A stretch of DNA of 64,000 nt from Pseudocolwellia sp. AS88 (GTDB lineage Bacteria > Pseudomonadota > Gammaproteobacteria > Enterobacterales > Alteromonadaceae), in NCBI RefSeq assembly GCF_030551755.1, contig NZ_JAUPEC010000007.1, positions 1 to 64,000 on the forward strand, read 5' to 3'. The stretch's first letter is position 1, and every line of letters begins with the position of its first letter. The position numbers and the translations under genes were made by a program. This document shows positions 27,805 to 37,082 of this stretch, piece after piece. The notes below the pieces were generated by a model. That model was given only the letters and a program-made list of their open reading frames with translations, was not told where the DNA came from and did no database searches.

Positions 27805-28608
27805 TTATTTTAAACCTAATACATCTTGCATATCATAATAGCCATTATCAGCTTCACTCAACCAAAATGCGGCACGCATAGCACCTAAAGCAAATGTCAT
27901 ACGTGAACTTGCCTTATGAGTGATTTCTAAGCGCTCACCAATATCAGCAAAAAATGCAGTATGTTCACCTACTATGTCGCCAGCTCTTACAGTAGCAAAA
28001 CCAATGGTTTCTTTATCACGTTCACCAGTGATACCTTCACGACCATATACAGCACATTTATTTAGGTCTCTACCTAGAGTGTCAGCAATCACCTGCCCCA
28101 TTTTTACTGCGGTTCCAGACGGTGCATCTTTTTTAAATCTATGATGAGCTTCAAATATTTCAATATCAGTATGATCGCCAATGGCTTTAGCGGTGATCTC
28201 TAAAAGCTTGAATAACAAGTTAACTCCTACGCTTGTATTAGGCGCAAGTATCACTGGGATTTGCTCACCAGATTGTTTAATTTCATCCACTTGTTGGTCA
28301 TTAAAGCCTGTAGTACCAATAACTAAAGCTTTATTATGTTGTTGACACCATTTTATATTCTCAAGTGTGGTTTCTATTGAGGTAAAATCAATAAAGACAT
28401 CAGCTTCAAGTAGCTCATTTAGATCAACTGAGGTTTTAGAGCCTATAGCACCAATACCAGCTAGTTCACCTAAATCAAAATCAACAAACGAAGATGAAGC
28501 TCTTACACTACCACCAACTAATTCAATGGATTCATGTTCTATCGCTGCTTGAATTAAATTGCGGCCCATGCGACCACTACACCCTAATATGGCTACTTTT
28601 ACTTTCAT
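27805..28608 (-). CDS. dapB: 4-hydroxy-tetrahydrodipicolinate reductase
   Basis: Second dedicated enzyme of lysine/diaminopimelate synthesis. The 267-aa protein has an N-terminal NAD(P) Rossmann motif [10 protein letters not shown] (about residues 9-18) and the DapB active-site segment [15 protein letters not shown] (about 152-166), with the catalytic H-H-R and the K-x-D-A-P-S-G-T substrate motif complete. It precedes carAB, as in many gammaproteobacteria. Start at ATG 28608 fits the family length (273 in E. coli). Confidence 0.96.
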   Translation of the reverse strand: MKVKVAILGCSGRMGRNLIQAAIEHESIELVGGSVRASSSFVDFDLGELAGIGAIGSKTSVDLNELLEADVFIDFTSIETTLENIKWCQQHNKALVIGTTGFNDQQVDEIKQSGEQIPVILAPNTSVGVNLLFKLLEITAKAIGDHTDIEIFEAHHRFKKDAPSGTAVKMGQVIADTLGRDLNKCAVYGREGITGERDKETIGFATVRAGDIVGEHTAFFADIGERLEITHKASSRMTFALGAMRAAFWLSEADNGYYDMQDVLGLK

Positions 28609-28649
28609 TCTTTATCTCTTTATTTCTTATAATCAAATATCTAAAATGC

Positions 28650-29081
28650 TTACGTTATTTTGAAAGGTTGCGCTAATTCAATTGAATTTTGTATCTCATG
28701 CGAAACAACACTAATTATCTTGCCAATACCTTCTGAACTTTCATCATTAGCGATATGATAAAAGGCGCTAAAGTCAGTGAAGAGTTCGTCATTTTCATCA
28801 TAAAACAACCAATTTATACATACATCTAAAGAATGCTTTTGACAATATTGATAGCTGGCCTTATCGGCAACTATCTTTGAAATTTTGGCATGCTTTAAAA
28901 TAGTAAATATATCTATAAATTCTTGTTTAAATTTTTCTTCGTTTTCTAAGTAGGCAATTTTTTCAGGTGTATGTAGTGTACAAGGTAAATGATAACAACT
29001 TAATGCTGCTGCCATATCGTATTGCTTGAATGCATTAACATAGCGTGTAAATAATTCATTTAACTCGTGTTCTACATTCAT
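28650..29081 (-). CDS. NTF2-like (SnoaL-type) small protein
   Basis: A 143-aa protein with the layout of a cone-shaped NTF2-like domain: N-terminal helices (ELNELFTRYVNAFKQYDMAAALSCY), a helix in the middle (EEKFKQEFIDIFTILKHAK), and C-terminal beta strands (VCINWLFYDENDELFTDFSAFYHI). No catalytic motif is evident; such proteins act as ligand-binding modules or hydrolases. It is upstream of dapB by 41 bp on the same strand and may be cotranscribed. Family assignment is by fold pattern only. Confidence 0.55.
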   Translation of the reverse strand: MNVEHELNELFTRYVNAFKQYDMAAALSCYHLPCTLHTPEKIAYLENEEKFKQEFIDIFTILKHAKISKIVADKASYQYCQKHSLDVCINWLFYDENDELFTDFSAFYHIANDESSEGIGKIISVVSHEIQNSIELAQPFKIT

Positions 29082-29144
29082 TAATCGACTAACCTAAAAT
29101 ATACCTAATAACAATGTGCTTAATATAAATTAAACAGATATAAA

Positions 29145-29166
29145 AAAGCCCTCAACGGAGGGCTTT
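29145..29166 (-). terminator. Terminator after fklB
   Basis: AAAGCCCTC (29145-29153) pairs perfectly with GAGGGCTTT (29158-29166) around loop AACG. Read on the minus strand, a T-run (complement of 29142-29147) follows. It lies 10 bp after the stop codon. Confidence 0.85.
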
Positions 29167-29176
29167 AAAATAATAA

Positions 29177-29800
29177 CTAGCTAACAATAGCTAATAATTC
29201 AACTTCAAATATCAACGTCGCGTATGGAGGGATAGCTCCTTGAGAACCACGCTCGCCGTATGCTAAGTTAAATGGAATGTATAAACGCCACTTAGAACCT
29301 TCAGTCATTAATTGTAATGCTTCAGTCCAACCAGCGATAACACCGCCAACTGGGAATTCAGCAGGTTGACCGCGATCTACAGAGCTATCAAAAACATCAC
29401 CGCTAACTAATGAACCATGGTAATGCACACGAACAGTGCTTTGAGCTGTTGGCTTTTCGCCTTCGCCTGTTGCGATTACTTCGTATTGTAAACCTGACTC
29501 AGTAACAGTTACTTCATCACGCTTAGCATTTTCTAATAAAAATGCTTCGCCTTCAGCTGCTAATTCTTTAGCTGCTTCTTGCTCTTGCTCTTGTAATTTT
29601 TTAGAGACAATACCAAAAGCTTCATTTAAGTCTTCTTCGCTTACTTGGCTTGCAACGTCTGCAATAGCGTCAGCTATACCAGCTTGTACCGCTGTTACGT
29701 CGAAATCTTTAAAAGGGTTGTTACGTAATTGGTCACCTAATTGACGACCTACACCGTAACTTACACGTGCTTCGATTGATTCAAATTTGTTTTCAGACAT
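29177..29800 (-). CDS. fklB: FKBP-type peptidyl-prolyl isomerase FklB
   Basis: A 207-aa isomerase nearly equal in length to E. coli FklB (206). The N-terminal dimerisation domain (residues 1-95, with FESIEARVSYGVGRQLGDQL) and the C-terminal FKBP domain (about 105-207) are both present. The FKBP pocket residues are visible in VRVHYHGSLVSGDVFDSS, FPVGGVIAGWTEAL, and YGERGSQGAIPPYATLIFEV. There is no signal peptide, so it is cytoplasmic. Monocistronic, with its own terminator. Confidence 0.93.
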   Translation of the reverse strand: MSENKFESIEARVSYGVGRQLGDQLRNNPFKDFDVTAVQAGIADAIADVASQVSEEDLNEAFGIVSKKLQEQEQEAAKELAAEGEAFLLENAKRDEVTVTESGLQYEVIATGEGEKPTAQSTVRVHYHGSLVSGDVFDSSVDRGQPAEFPVGGVIAGWTEALQLMTEGSKWRLYIPFNLAYGERGSQGAIPPYATLIFEVELLAIVS

Positions 29801-30216
29801 TATTGGGTCTCTTTTATATTAGCTTGGCTTTTCCATGTTTAAATAATTAATTAACCCTCTTAACTTACGTTAATTGGCTAACTTTTAAACACCGATTAGC
29901 TTTAAATAAATTTCGCGCGAAATGATAGCATAGAACATATATCCAAGCCACTTGAAGATAGACGATTTAGACTTGAATACAAGATAGATTTTCGGAGATA
30001 TTGTTAACAAATAATTCAACGTAAAGCGCCATATATAAAGCGAAGTTATTCTCAATTGAACATTTACCGTTATATCTAAAAATTCTGCGTTATTTAAAAA
30101 TCAGATAAGCATAAGCTGAATATAGAGAGAATATAAGCTTGAATACATTTCCTAACACTTGAGCCTTTGAACAATAAAGTTAATAATACCAATCTGCACT
30201 CTTATTAGATTAGATT
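29801..30216. other. 416-bp divergent intergenic region
   Basis: The spacer between fklB (minus) and the NhaC antiporter (plus) must carry both promoters. No ORF with a ribosome binding site, strong hairpin or known operator was found. A CGCGCGAAAT stretch at 29916 stands out only by its local GC content. Confidence 0.5.
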
Positions 30217-31545
30217 ATGACTTCAAACACCAATTCACATGCACGAACATCTGAAGAAAAAAGCTTAATTAGTTTATTACCCTTTGGCGTATTTTTAGGA
30301 TTATTTTTAGGGACTGGAATTGTTCTCACTTTAAATGGTGTTGACTTTGCTTTTTACCAACTGCCTGCCAGTATTGCGATAATTCCTGCCATTTTATTTG
30401 CAATATTTCTGGGTAAAGCCTCGATAAACACTCAAATTAACCAGTTTATTGATGGTGCAGGTCATAACAATATCATTACCATGTGCGTTATTTACTTGTT
30501 AGCTGGAGCTTTTGCCACAGTGGCTAAATCGACAGGTAGTGTTGATGCAAGTGTGCAGCTTGGCTTATCAGTATTCCCTGATTATCTTCTCTTACCTGGC
30601 TTATTTATTGTTGCTGCATTTTTATCTACTGCAATGGGTACATCAATGGGCACCATCGCAGCGATTGCTCCAATTGCATTAGGTTTTATTGAAACTGCTA
30701 ATTTAGACGCGGGTATAGTTGCTGGTTGTATTATTTCTGGTGCTATATTTGGTGATAATTTATCTTTTATTTCTGACACCACAATCGCCTCTACCCGAAG
30801 CCAAGGTGCAAAGATGAACGATAAGTTTAAGGTTAACTTTAAGTTCGCTATCCCTGCTGCACTAATTTGTTTAGTGATATTTTTTGTTATTGGCGAAGAT
30901 ATTCCATTTGAACAAGCTAAAGATATTTCTTTAATTGGTCTTATACCTTACATGGTCATTCTAGTTTTAGCTTTATCTGGTGTTAATGTATTTATTGTAT
31001 TAATAGTAGGGATTATTTTAGCGGCTATTATTGGAATGCTAAGTAATGACTACCAGATATCGAGTTGGGTTAATGACATAAATGCTGGCTTTTCAGGTAT
31101 GCAAGACACCATGATATTAGCTTTGTTTATTGGTGGTTTAAGTGAATTAATTAAACAACAAGGTGGGCTAGCTGCATTAACTTCTGGCGTAAAATCATTA
31201 GCGAATAAGCTTTGTCCTAATAATAAAAAACGTTCAGCGGGTATAGGTATTGCTGGTTTAGCTTTTGCTTGTAACTTCTTCACTGCAAATAATACGGTTT
31301 CTATTATAGTAACAGGGGAAGCCGCTAAAAACTTGGCTACTGATGGTGATTTACCACCAGCTCATTCAGCCAGTATTTTAGATATATATGCTTGTATCAG
31401 CCAAGGTCTTTTGCCTTATGGCGCTCAAGCTTTATTATTAGGCGCTACACTGAAAATATCACCGGTTGAAGTAGTGCTTAGCTCTTTCTATCCTATGGTA
31501 TTATTTTTTGTCGGTGGTTATGCATTCTGGCGAGCGACTAAATAA
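30217..31545 (+). CDS. Na+/H+ antiporter NhaC family protein
   Basis: Integral membrane protein of 442 aa with about 11 hydrophobic segments. The NhaC-family core is visible: STAMGTSMGTIAAIAPIALG and CIISGAIFGDNLSFISDTTI, with the conserved D-N-L-S and S-D-T-T residues that line the transport path, and NFFTANNTVSIIVTGEAAK in the second half. It probably exchanges Na+ (or a carboxylate/amine pair, as in related lactate/malate antiporters) for H+ at the inner membrane. The ATG at 30217 has no good ribosome binding site, which is odd, but no later in-frame start keeps the first helix. It ends in a bidirectional terminator. Confidence 0.85.
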   Translation: MTSNTNSHARTSEEKSLISLLPFGVFLGLFLGTGIVLTLNGVDFAFYQLPASIAIIPAILFAIFLGKASINTQINQFIDGAGHNNIITMCVIYLLAGAFATVAKSTGSVDASVQLGLSVFPDYLLLPGLFIVAAFLSTAMGTSMGTIAAIAPIALGFIETANLDAGIVAGCIISGAIFGDNLSFISDTTIASTRSQGAKMNDKFKVNFKFAIPAALICLVIFFVIGEDIPFEQAKDISLIGLIPYMVILVLALSGVNVFIVLIVGIILAAIIGMLSNDYQISSWVNDINAGFSGMQDTMILALFIGGLSELIKQQGGLAALTSGVKSLANKLCPNNKKRSAGIGIAGLAFACNFFTANNTVSIIVTGEAAKNLATDGDLPPAHSASILDIYACISQGLLPYGAQALLLGATLKISPVEVVLSSFYPMVLFFVGGYAFWRATK

Positions 31546-31580
31546 TTAGATCTCGGTAAAATAAAATCATTTAGCATAAT

Positions 31581-31616
31581 AAAAAGGCGTAAAACCTTAA
31601 GTTTTACGCCTTTTTT
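31581..31616. terminator. Bidirectional terminator between the NhaC and M48 genes
   Basis: AAAAAGGCGTAAAAC (31581-31595) pairs perfectly with GTTTTACGCCTTTTT around loop CTTAA, followed by a T-run. It separates two convergent genes. Confidence 0.9.
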
Positions 31617-31641
31617 GTGTCTAAAAATATTATATGTAATC

Positions 31642-32475
31642 TTAACTTTTCGCTGCTTCAGCCACTTCAGAAATTGGAATATAACTTGGCTTTACACAAG
31701 ACGGAGCTTTAGTGCCTACCATCAGTTTTTTAGATTCCGCCAAATGATCTGTTAACTGTTTTATACGCGTTTCATTAGATGGATGTGTTGACAAAAATTC
31801 AGGCTGAGATGAGGTTGAATTTTTTGCCATATTTTCCCAAAGTCGAATACTAGCACTCGGTTCAAAGCCTGATTTAGCCATTAAGTCTTGCCCTACAATA
31901 TCAGCCTCACTTTCATGGGTTCTTCCATATGGCATTAAAATACCATATTGAACGCCTAAGCCTAATCCAGCCATCCAAAGTGCTTGATTTTCATTTTGTT
32001 GAATAGCAAGCGCCACACCTGCTAATGCTAAGCCACCTTGAGCCACTTGATTAGAAGACAAACGCTCGTTAGAGTGATGTTCAATAACATGCCCTACTTC
32101 GTGCCCCATAATGGCTGCGAGTTGATCTTGGTTTTCAGTAACATTTAAAATACCAGTATAAACACCTATTTTACCGCCAGGTAAAGCAAAAGCGTTTATT
32201 TGTGGAGAATCGAACACAACAACTTCCCAATCACCATCATGAGCTGATTTAGGAACATTCACGGTAATGGCATCAGCAACACATTGTACAAATTGATTTG
32301 TAGCAGGGTCTTTACTAATTTTAATTTCTGCTTTCATTTGTTCGAAAGATGTTGCTCCCATTTTGCTTAATTCTGTATTTGAATAAAGCATAATCTGGTT
32401 TCTTCCTGAAGAAGATGTACTACAAGCACTTAGTAACAATTGAGCGACAACAGCACCCAGTAATAATTTTTTCAT
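31642..32475 (-). CDS. M48 family metallopeptidase, lipoprotein (LoiP/YcaL-like)
   Basis: A 277-aa envelope protease. The signal peptide ends in the lipobox LSAC (C18). Zinc motif HEVGH (about residues 126-130) with second histidine and ESEADIVG further on form the complete M48 active site. The segment after the lipobox (SGRNQIMLYSNTELSKMG) is typical of the YggG/LoiP and YcaL group, which degrade misfolded outer-membrane proteins from the periplasmic face. No TPR domain follows, unlike BepA. It is monocistronic. Confidence 0.88.
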   Translation of the reverse strand: MKKLLLGAVVAQLLLSACSTSSSGRNQIMLYSNTELSKMGATSFEQMKAEIKISKDPATNQFVQCVADAITVNVPKSAHDGDWEVVVFDSPQINAFALPGGKIGVYTGILNVTENQDQLAAIMGHEVGHVIEHHSNERLSSNQVAQGGLALAGVALAIQQNENQALWMAGLGLGVQYGILMPYGRTHESEADIVGQDLMAKSGFEPSASIRLWENMAKNSTSSQPEFLSTHPSNETRIKQLTDHLAESKKLMVGTKAPSCVKPSYIPISEVAEAAKS

Positions 32476-32587
32476 GAAAATTCCTAATTCAATAATTTAA
32501 TTGAAGATATGTTTATAATATTCAAATTTTGATGTGAGATCGACCTTTCAATCGAATATTAAATTTTTAAAGAACAAGTAATCGCTC

Positions 32588-34030
32588 TTAACGAATGTTT
32601 GGTAAATTTTTAGCTCTCTCTTTTAAAAGCTTTTTAATTAGGTGTAATGCGAATTTTAACTCATCTTCTGATTTGGCTGCCATTAATGAAATTCTTACAG
32701 CGGAGTGAGGTGTAAAACTATTAAGAACTTTAGTCGCTTTAGAGTTAATTGCTGTACTTTTAACTTTAAAATAATCAGCATTTGAAACTAGTACCCCCCT
32801 TTCTTCTAAAACTTTACTGAAGTCTTCACTTCTCCAATATTCAGGTAAAATTAACCACAGATGGAAGCTATTCATTTGCGAGCTTATGTTTACCAATAAT
32901 TCATCATCATTAAATATATGTCGAGCAATGACTTGCCGTTTACAAGCGATATCTCTTTGCTGATGTTGAATAGCTAATGCCTGTCCTGAAAATATAAGTT
33001 TAGCTGCTATCGCTAGAGTAAGTGGCACTGGCATCCATATTGTATTTCGTATCGTTGCTTCAATTCGCTGTTTAAAAGCCTCAGGGAACACAATAAAACC
33101 AACACGTAACCCAGGAAATATACATTTAGATAAACTGCTTAAATAAAAACCATGTACTGGTGCAAGGTTAGACATGGCTGGTAACTCAGGACTCAAAAAA
33201 CCATACACATCATCATCAACCAGCCAAATGTCGTGTTTAATCACTATGTCAGCAATAGCCTTTCTACGTTTAATAGACATGACAGATGCTGTTGGGTTTT
33301 GATGAGAAGCAACAACAATAATTAATCTAATATCATACTGTGCAATCGCATTTTCTAATGATTTAGGATTCATTCCTTCATCATCCATAGCCACAGGAAT
33401 AAGTTTTCTGCCAAATTGTTCAGCTAAAGAAATGATCCCTGGATAACAAAACTCTTCAACAGCAATACAGTCACCATACTCAGTTAAAGTATTAATGAGT
33501 ACCATCAAACCGTGCTGTGCTCCACTGCATATTGAAACCTTCTTACCCTCGAGCAAAACGCTTTGAGTACTAAGCCAATGAATCGCTGCTTGATGGTCAG
33601 TTAAACTGCCACCAGCCATGTTGTAATCCATTAAGTCTGATAACTGAGATTGTTCACTCAATTGCTTTATCTGATCGGTAAGTTGTTTATTGGATATATT
33701 AACTTGTGGCTTAATAATAGAAAGGTTAATACTTTTAAGATCATTCGCTTTAATAGCATGAGGCAATATAGGACAAGATGATATAAAGCTCCCTTTACCA
33801 ACTTTTCCAATAATTAAACCTTTTCGTTCAGCTTCTTTATACACTTTAGTTACGGTAGCTACAGCAATACCTAATAGTGAAGCAAGTTGTCTATGAGTAG
33901 GAAGTTTTTCACCCGCCTTTAATTCACCTTGCTCGATAGCCGAGCTAATTTGTAAAAGAAGCGCTTGATGTAGACTAAAGTTAGTTTTTTTATGATCAAA
34001 GCCTTCTAACCATTTCAACGATTCAATCAT
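32588..34030 (-). CDS. MocR family transcriptional regulator (GntR-aminotransferase fusion)
   Basis: A 480-aa fusion of an N-terminal GntR winged helix (about residues 15-80, GELKAGEKLPTHRQLASLLG then a VATVTKVYKEAERKGLI helix) and a C-terminal class I aminotransferase-like domain. The PLP lysine lies in SSLSKCIFPGLRVGF (K near 303), and ASHQNPTASVM provides substrate contacts. MocR proteins bind PLP and often regulate a divergent metabolic gene. Here the divergent partner is the hydroxyacid dehydrogenase at 34234, with a perfect palindrome between them. Strong ribosome binding site AAGGGGAAGGG. The effector is unknown. Confidence 0.9.
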   Translation of the reverse strand: MIESLKWLEGFDHKKTNFSLHQALLLQISSAIEQGELKAGEKLPTHRQLASLLGIAVATVTKVYKEAERKGLIIGKVGKGSFISSCPILPHAIKANDLKSINLSIIKPQVNISNKQLTDQIKQLSEQSQLSDLMDYNMAGGSLTDHQAAIHWLSTQSVLLEGKKVSICSGAQHGLMVLINTLTEYGDCIAVEEFCYPGIISLAEQFGRKLIPVAMDDEGMNPKSLENAIAQYDIRLIIVVASHQNPTASVMSIKRRKAIADIVIKHDIWLVDDDVYGFLSPELPAMSNLAPVHGFYLSSLSKCIFPGLRVGFIVFPEAFKQRIEATIRNTIWMPVPLTLAIAAKLIFSGQALAIQHQQRDIACKRQVIARHIFNDDELLVNISSQMNSFHLWLILPEYWRSEDFSKVLEERGVLVSNADYFKVKSTAINSKATKVLNSFTPHSAVRISLMAAKSEDELKFALHLIKKLLKERAKNLPNIR

Positions 34031-34064
34031 CCCTTCCCCTTAGTAAATAAAGAATACCAATAAC

Positions 34065-34098
34065 TCAAGTAGTACAATCACCCCATTGTACTACTTGA
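34065..34098. promoter_or_regulatory. Perfect 14-bp inverted repeat, candidate MocR operator
   Basis: TCAAGTAGTACAAT (34065-34078) and ATTGTACTACTTGA (34085-34098) are perfect inverted repeats with a 6-bp spacer, located between the MocR gene and the divergent dehydrogenase gene. The right arm ends 5 bp before a TATAAT on the plus strand, so it covers the -35 zone of that promoter. Confidence 0.65.
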
Positions 34099-34103
34099 AG
34101 CGG

Positions 34104-34109
34104 TATAAT
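34104..34109 (+). promoter_or_regulatory. -10 element of the dehydrogenase gene
   Basis: A perfect TATAAT lies about 125 bp before the dehydrogenase start. No acceptable -35 hexamer exists 16-18 bp upstream (that stretch reads CCCCAT), which fits an activator-dependent promoter. Confidence 0.45.
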
Positions 34110-34233
34110 ATTTACTGTTTTAACGATTGTTTATTCAAAAGTGATGAAATAACACAAAACTCATCGCATATTTAAGTACTTACTGGTTAAATAATTCTAT
34201 TGCTTTAATAAGTTTTTTAACGGAGAGAATTCA

Positions 34234-35094
34234 ATGAAAGTAGCATTTATTGGTTTAGGTACTATGGGATATTATATGGCAGGTCATTTACAAAAAAATG
34301 GCTTACAGGTTACCGTTTATAATAGAACACAAGCAAAAGCTCTAGCGTGGAAAAACGAATATAACGGTACTACTGCATCTTCACTTAAAGATGCAGTAAA
34401 AGGTGCAAAATTAGTTATGTGCTGTGTTGGTAACGACAATGATTTACGCGATGTTTGTTTGAGTGAAAATGGAATATTAGCCGGATTAGAGTCTGGTGCT
34501 ATTTTAGTTGATCATACAACCACATCAGCTGAAGTTGCCAAAGAAATATCTGAAGCTTGTCTCAAACAAAGTAATGTATTTTTAGATGCGCCAGTGTCTG
34601 GTGGCGAAATTGGGGCAAAAAACGGTGCATTAACCATAATGGTTGGTGGTAATGAAGAAAAATTTCAACAGATTGAAAGTACACTTAATATCTACGCTAA
34701 ACAAGTTACCCTATTAGGTAACGTTGGCTCAGGACAAACCTGTAAAATGGTCAATCAATTATGTATTGCAGGTATATTACAAGGCTTGAGTGAAGGATTA
34801 ACCTTAGCAAAGAAATCAGGTTTAGATTTAGTTACAGTCAGAGATGTGCTTAAGCACGGCGCAGCACAATCTTGGCAATTAGAACAACGAGCTCATACTA
34901 TGGCTGCAGATGAGTTTGATTTTGGCTTTGCTATAGATTGGATGAGAAAAGATTTAGCCATATGTTTAGAGCAAGCTGAAAAATTAAGTGTAAATTTACC
35001 CGTAGCTAAAATGGTAGATGCTTCTTATGAACGTTTACAAAAACAAGGTTTTAATCGCTGTGATACCTCTGTACTCATCAAAGATATTTCGTAA
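34234..35094 (+). CDS. NAD(P)-dependent beta-hydroxyacid dehydrogenase
   Basis: A 286-aa member of the 3-hydroxyisobutyrate dehydrogenase family. The Rossmann motif GLGTMG is at residues 7-12 (FIGLGTMGYYMAGHLQKNG). The substrate-binding signature DAPVSGGEIGAKNGALTIMVGG (about 120-140) and the catalytic lysine in GQTCKMVNQL (near 172) are intact. Possible substrates are 3-hydroxyisobutyrate, tartronate semialdehyde or a related acid; the sequence does not decide. It is divergent from the MocR gene and probably controlled by it. Start ATG has GGAGAG seven bases upstream. A hairpin terminator follows. Confidence 0.88.
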   Translation: MKVAFIGLGTMGYYMAGHLQKNGLQVTVYNRTQAKALAWKNEYNGTTASSLKDAVKGAKLVMCCVGNDNDLRDVCLSENGILAGLESGAILVDHTTTSAEVAKEISEACLKQSNVFLDAPVSGGEIGAKNGALTIMVGGNEEKFQQIESTLNIYAKQVTLLGNVGSGQTCKMVNQLCIAGILQGLSEGLTLAKKSGLDLVTVRDVLKHGAAQSWQLEQRAHTMAADEFDFGFAIDWMRKDLAICLEQAEKLSVNLPVAKMVDASYERLQKQGFNRCDTSVLIKDIS

Positions 35095-35124
35095 AAACTA
35101 ACAATCTGTCCTAGTACTAATTTA

Positions 35125-35156
35125 AGCAGTTAATCCTTGTTGAGGTTAACTGCTTC
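35125..35156 (+). terminator. Terminator of the dehydrogenase gene
   Basis: AGCAGTTAA (35125-35133) pairs with TTAACTGCT (35146-35154); CCT/AGG extends the stem inward. A pyrimidine-rich TTCTTT follows. Confidence 0.65.
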
Positions 35157-35191
35157 TTTAACTTTATATATTCAATATATAAAGTTAAAGA
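35155..35191. repeat. 37-bp perfect AT-rich palindrome
   Basis: An 18-bp arm (35155-35172) is followed by a single central C (35173) and its exact reverse complement (35174-35191). Only three of 18 arm positions are G or C. It starts at the last bases of the dehydrogenase terminator and lies about 100 bp before the chemoreceptor start, so it may be an operator, a terminator part or a structured leader. Confidence 0.6.
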
Positions 35192-35293
35192 CTTCTCTTT
35201 GTCAAACGTCCTATAAAATGGCTAAAACACATTTCATGACTTATATTTACATGTAATCAGCTAAAAAGCTGTTCTAAATAATTGGGGCTTGAT

Positions 35294-36928
35294 ATGAACA
35301 TCAGAAACATAAAAATTAAACGTCGTTTACAGCTAAATTTAGTGATTGTATTTATATCGTTCTTCATTTCAATACTGCTTACTTTAAATGCATTTAAAAC
35401 ATCACTCTTACAACAAAAATACGAAAAAACTCAAAACTTAGTTGAAGTCGCCTACGAAATTATTCACCATAATTTTAATCGAATAAAAGTCGAAGGTATA
35501 AGCACAGAGCAAGCACAAAAATCAGCTAAAAATGCCATCAATGCACTTCGCTACGATAAAACCAATTACTATTGGATTAATGATTACTCTGCAACCATGG
35601 TAATGCATCCCATCAAACCAGCATTAATCGGCAAGGATCTGTCTGAATTTAAAGACCCAAACGGTTTAAAACTGTTTCAAGAAATGGTTGATATCGTGAA
35701 AAAACAAAAAGAAGGTTTTGTTCCATATTACTGGGCTAAGCAAGCAGGCGAAATACCCGTAGCTAAAATAAGTTATGTTAAAGGTTTTAATGAATGGGGC
35801 TGGATTGTAGGTTCAGGCATTTATCTTGATGATGTAGATGCTGAATTTGCGTCTATGGCAATACTCACCTCAAGTATTGGTGCTATTGCATTTATTATTT
35901 TTATTATTTTCACTGTGTTTATTCAACGCTCTATCCTTAGACCTCTTAATGAAACCGTTGATATGATCACTGACATTAGTGAAGGTGAAGGTGATTTAAC
36001 CAAGCGTTTACAAGTTAAAGGAAATGACGAACTAACCAGTTTAACGCGTGGCTTTAATAAGTATTCTGAAAAAATATCACGCTTAGTGATTGACGTAGAC
36101 TCAAGTGCTACACAAGTTAAGGATAATGCAAAGTCATTAGATAACCTAAATCAAAAAGCTAAGTACTTAGCTGAGCAGCAAAATGATCAAACAGGACAAT
36201 TAGAAAATTCAATGCAGGAGATGCAAGCGACCATCAACGAAATAGCTAAAAATGCTGAATCAGCAGCACATGAAACAAATCAAGGTAAAGCGTTAGTCGA
36301 TGAAGGCCAGAATATAGTAATTAATACTGTAAAAGAAATTGAAGCGTTATCTGTGAATGTACAAGAAGCTTCTGAAGTCATTAAAACCCTTGCTGATGAA
36401 ACAGAAAACATAGGAACAGTGCTTGATGTTATAAGAAGTATAGCCGACCAAACTAATTTGCTTGCACTTAATGCCGCGATAGAAGCAGCAAGAGCCGGTG
36501 AACATGGTAGAGGTTTTGCTGTGGTTGCAGATGAAGTAAGAACATTAGCAAGCAGAACAGGACAATCTACGGAAGAAATACAAAAAATGATTTATAAACT
36601 TCAACAAGGCAGTAGTTCAGCTGTATCCGTTATAGAATCAAGTGCAACAAAAGCTATTGAAACAACCACTCATGTTAACCAAGCTAATGATTCGTTGGAT
36701 AAAATTTCAGAAGTTATCCAACGAATTAACGACATGAATATGCAAATAGCCACTGCAGCTGAAGAACAATCATTATCTGCCAATGAAATTAATGAAAGTG
36801 TGCAACGTATTTCAAACTTATCACACGAATCTCTTGAAGGAACAGATTCAGCCGCACAACGTTCGTCTGAATTAAATGACATGGGAGAGAATTTATTACA
36901 GAAGCTAAGTTCTTTTAAAGTGAAATAG
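35294..36928 (+). CDS. Methyl-accepting chemotaxis protein with sCache_2 sensor
   Basis: A 544-aa membrane chemoreceptor. Domains in order: first membrane helix (about 15-33), periplasmic single-Cache domain (about 40-185; [20 protein letters not shown], and the repeated [12 protein letters not shown]), second helix (about 190-213), HAMP (215-268), and a long cytoplasmic signalling coiled coil whose tip contains [20 protein letters not shown]. sCache_2 receptors often bind short organic acids. I use ATG 35294 (MNIRNIKIK) with TGGGG upstream rather than the TTG at 35282. There is no C-terminal pentapeptide for CheR tethering. Monocistronic with a strong terminator. Confidence 0.93.
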   Translation: MNIRNIKIKRRLQLNLVIVFISFFISILLTLNAFKTSLLQQKYEKTQNLVEVAYEIIHHNFNRIKVEGISTEQAQKSAKNAINALRYDKTNYYWINDYSATMVMHPIKPALIGKDLSEFKDPNGLKLFQEMVDIVKKQKEGFVPYYWAKQAGEIPVAKISYVKGFNEWGWIVGSGIYLDDVDAEFASMAILTSSIGAIAFIIFIIFTVFIQRSILRPLNETVDMITDISEGEGDLTKRLQVKGNDELTSLTRGFNKYSEKISRLVIDVDSSATQVKDNAKSLDNLNQKAKYLAEQQNDQTGQLENSMQEMQATINEIAKNAESAAHETNQGKALVDEGQNIVINTVKEIEALSVNVQEASEVIKTLADETENIGTVLDVIRSIADQTNLLALNAAIEAARAGEHGRGFAVVADEVRTLASRTGQSTEEIQKMIYKLQQGSSSAVSVIESSATKAIETTTHVNQANDSLDKISEVIQRINDMNMQIATAAEEQSLSANEINESVQRISNLSHESLEGTDSAAQRSSELNDMGENLLQKLSSFKVK

Positions 36929-36998
36929 AGTTTTCATTAAGGTAATTAATACTACTTTTTCATGAGAATCGTAAAAGTAACAATAAATAAAGATATAA

Positions 36999-37033
36999 AA
37001 AAATGCTCAACTACTTGGTAGTTGAGCATTTTT
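36999..37033. terminator. Bidirectional terminator after the chemoreceptor gene
   Basis: AAAAATGCTCAACTAC (36999-37014) pairs perfectly over 16 bp with 37018-37033 around loop TTG. It separates the chemoreceptor gene from the convergent gene ending at 37083. Confidence 0.9.
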
Positions 37034-37082
37034 ATAATAACAAGCTACAAACCTGATTACAGAGGTAGTAAGATAAACCTAC

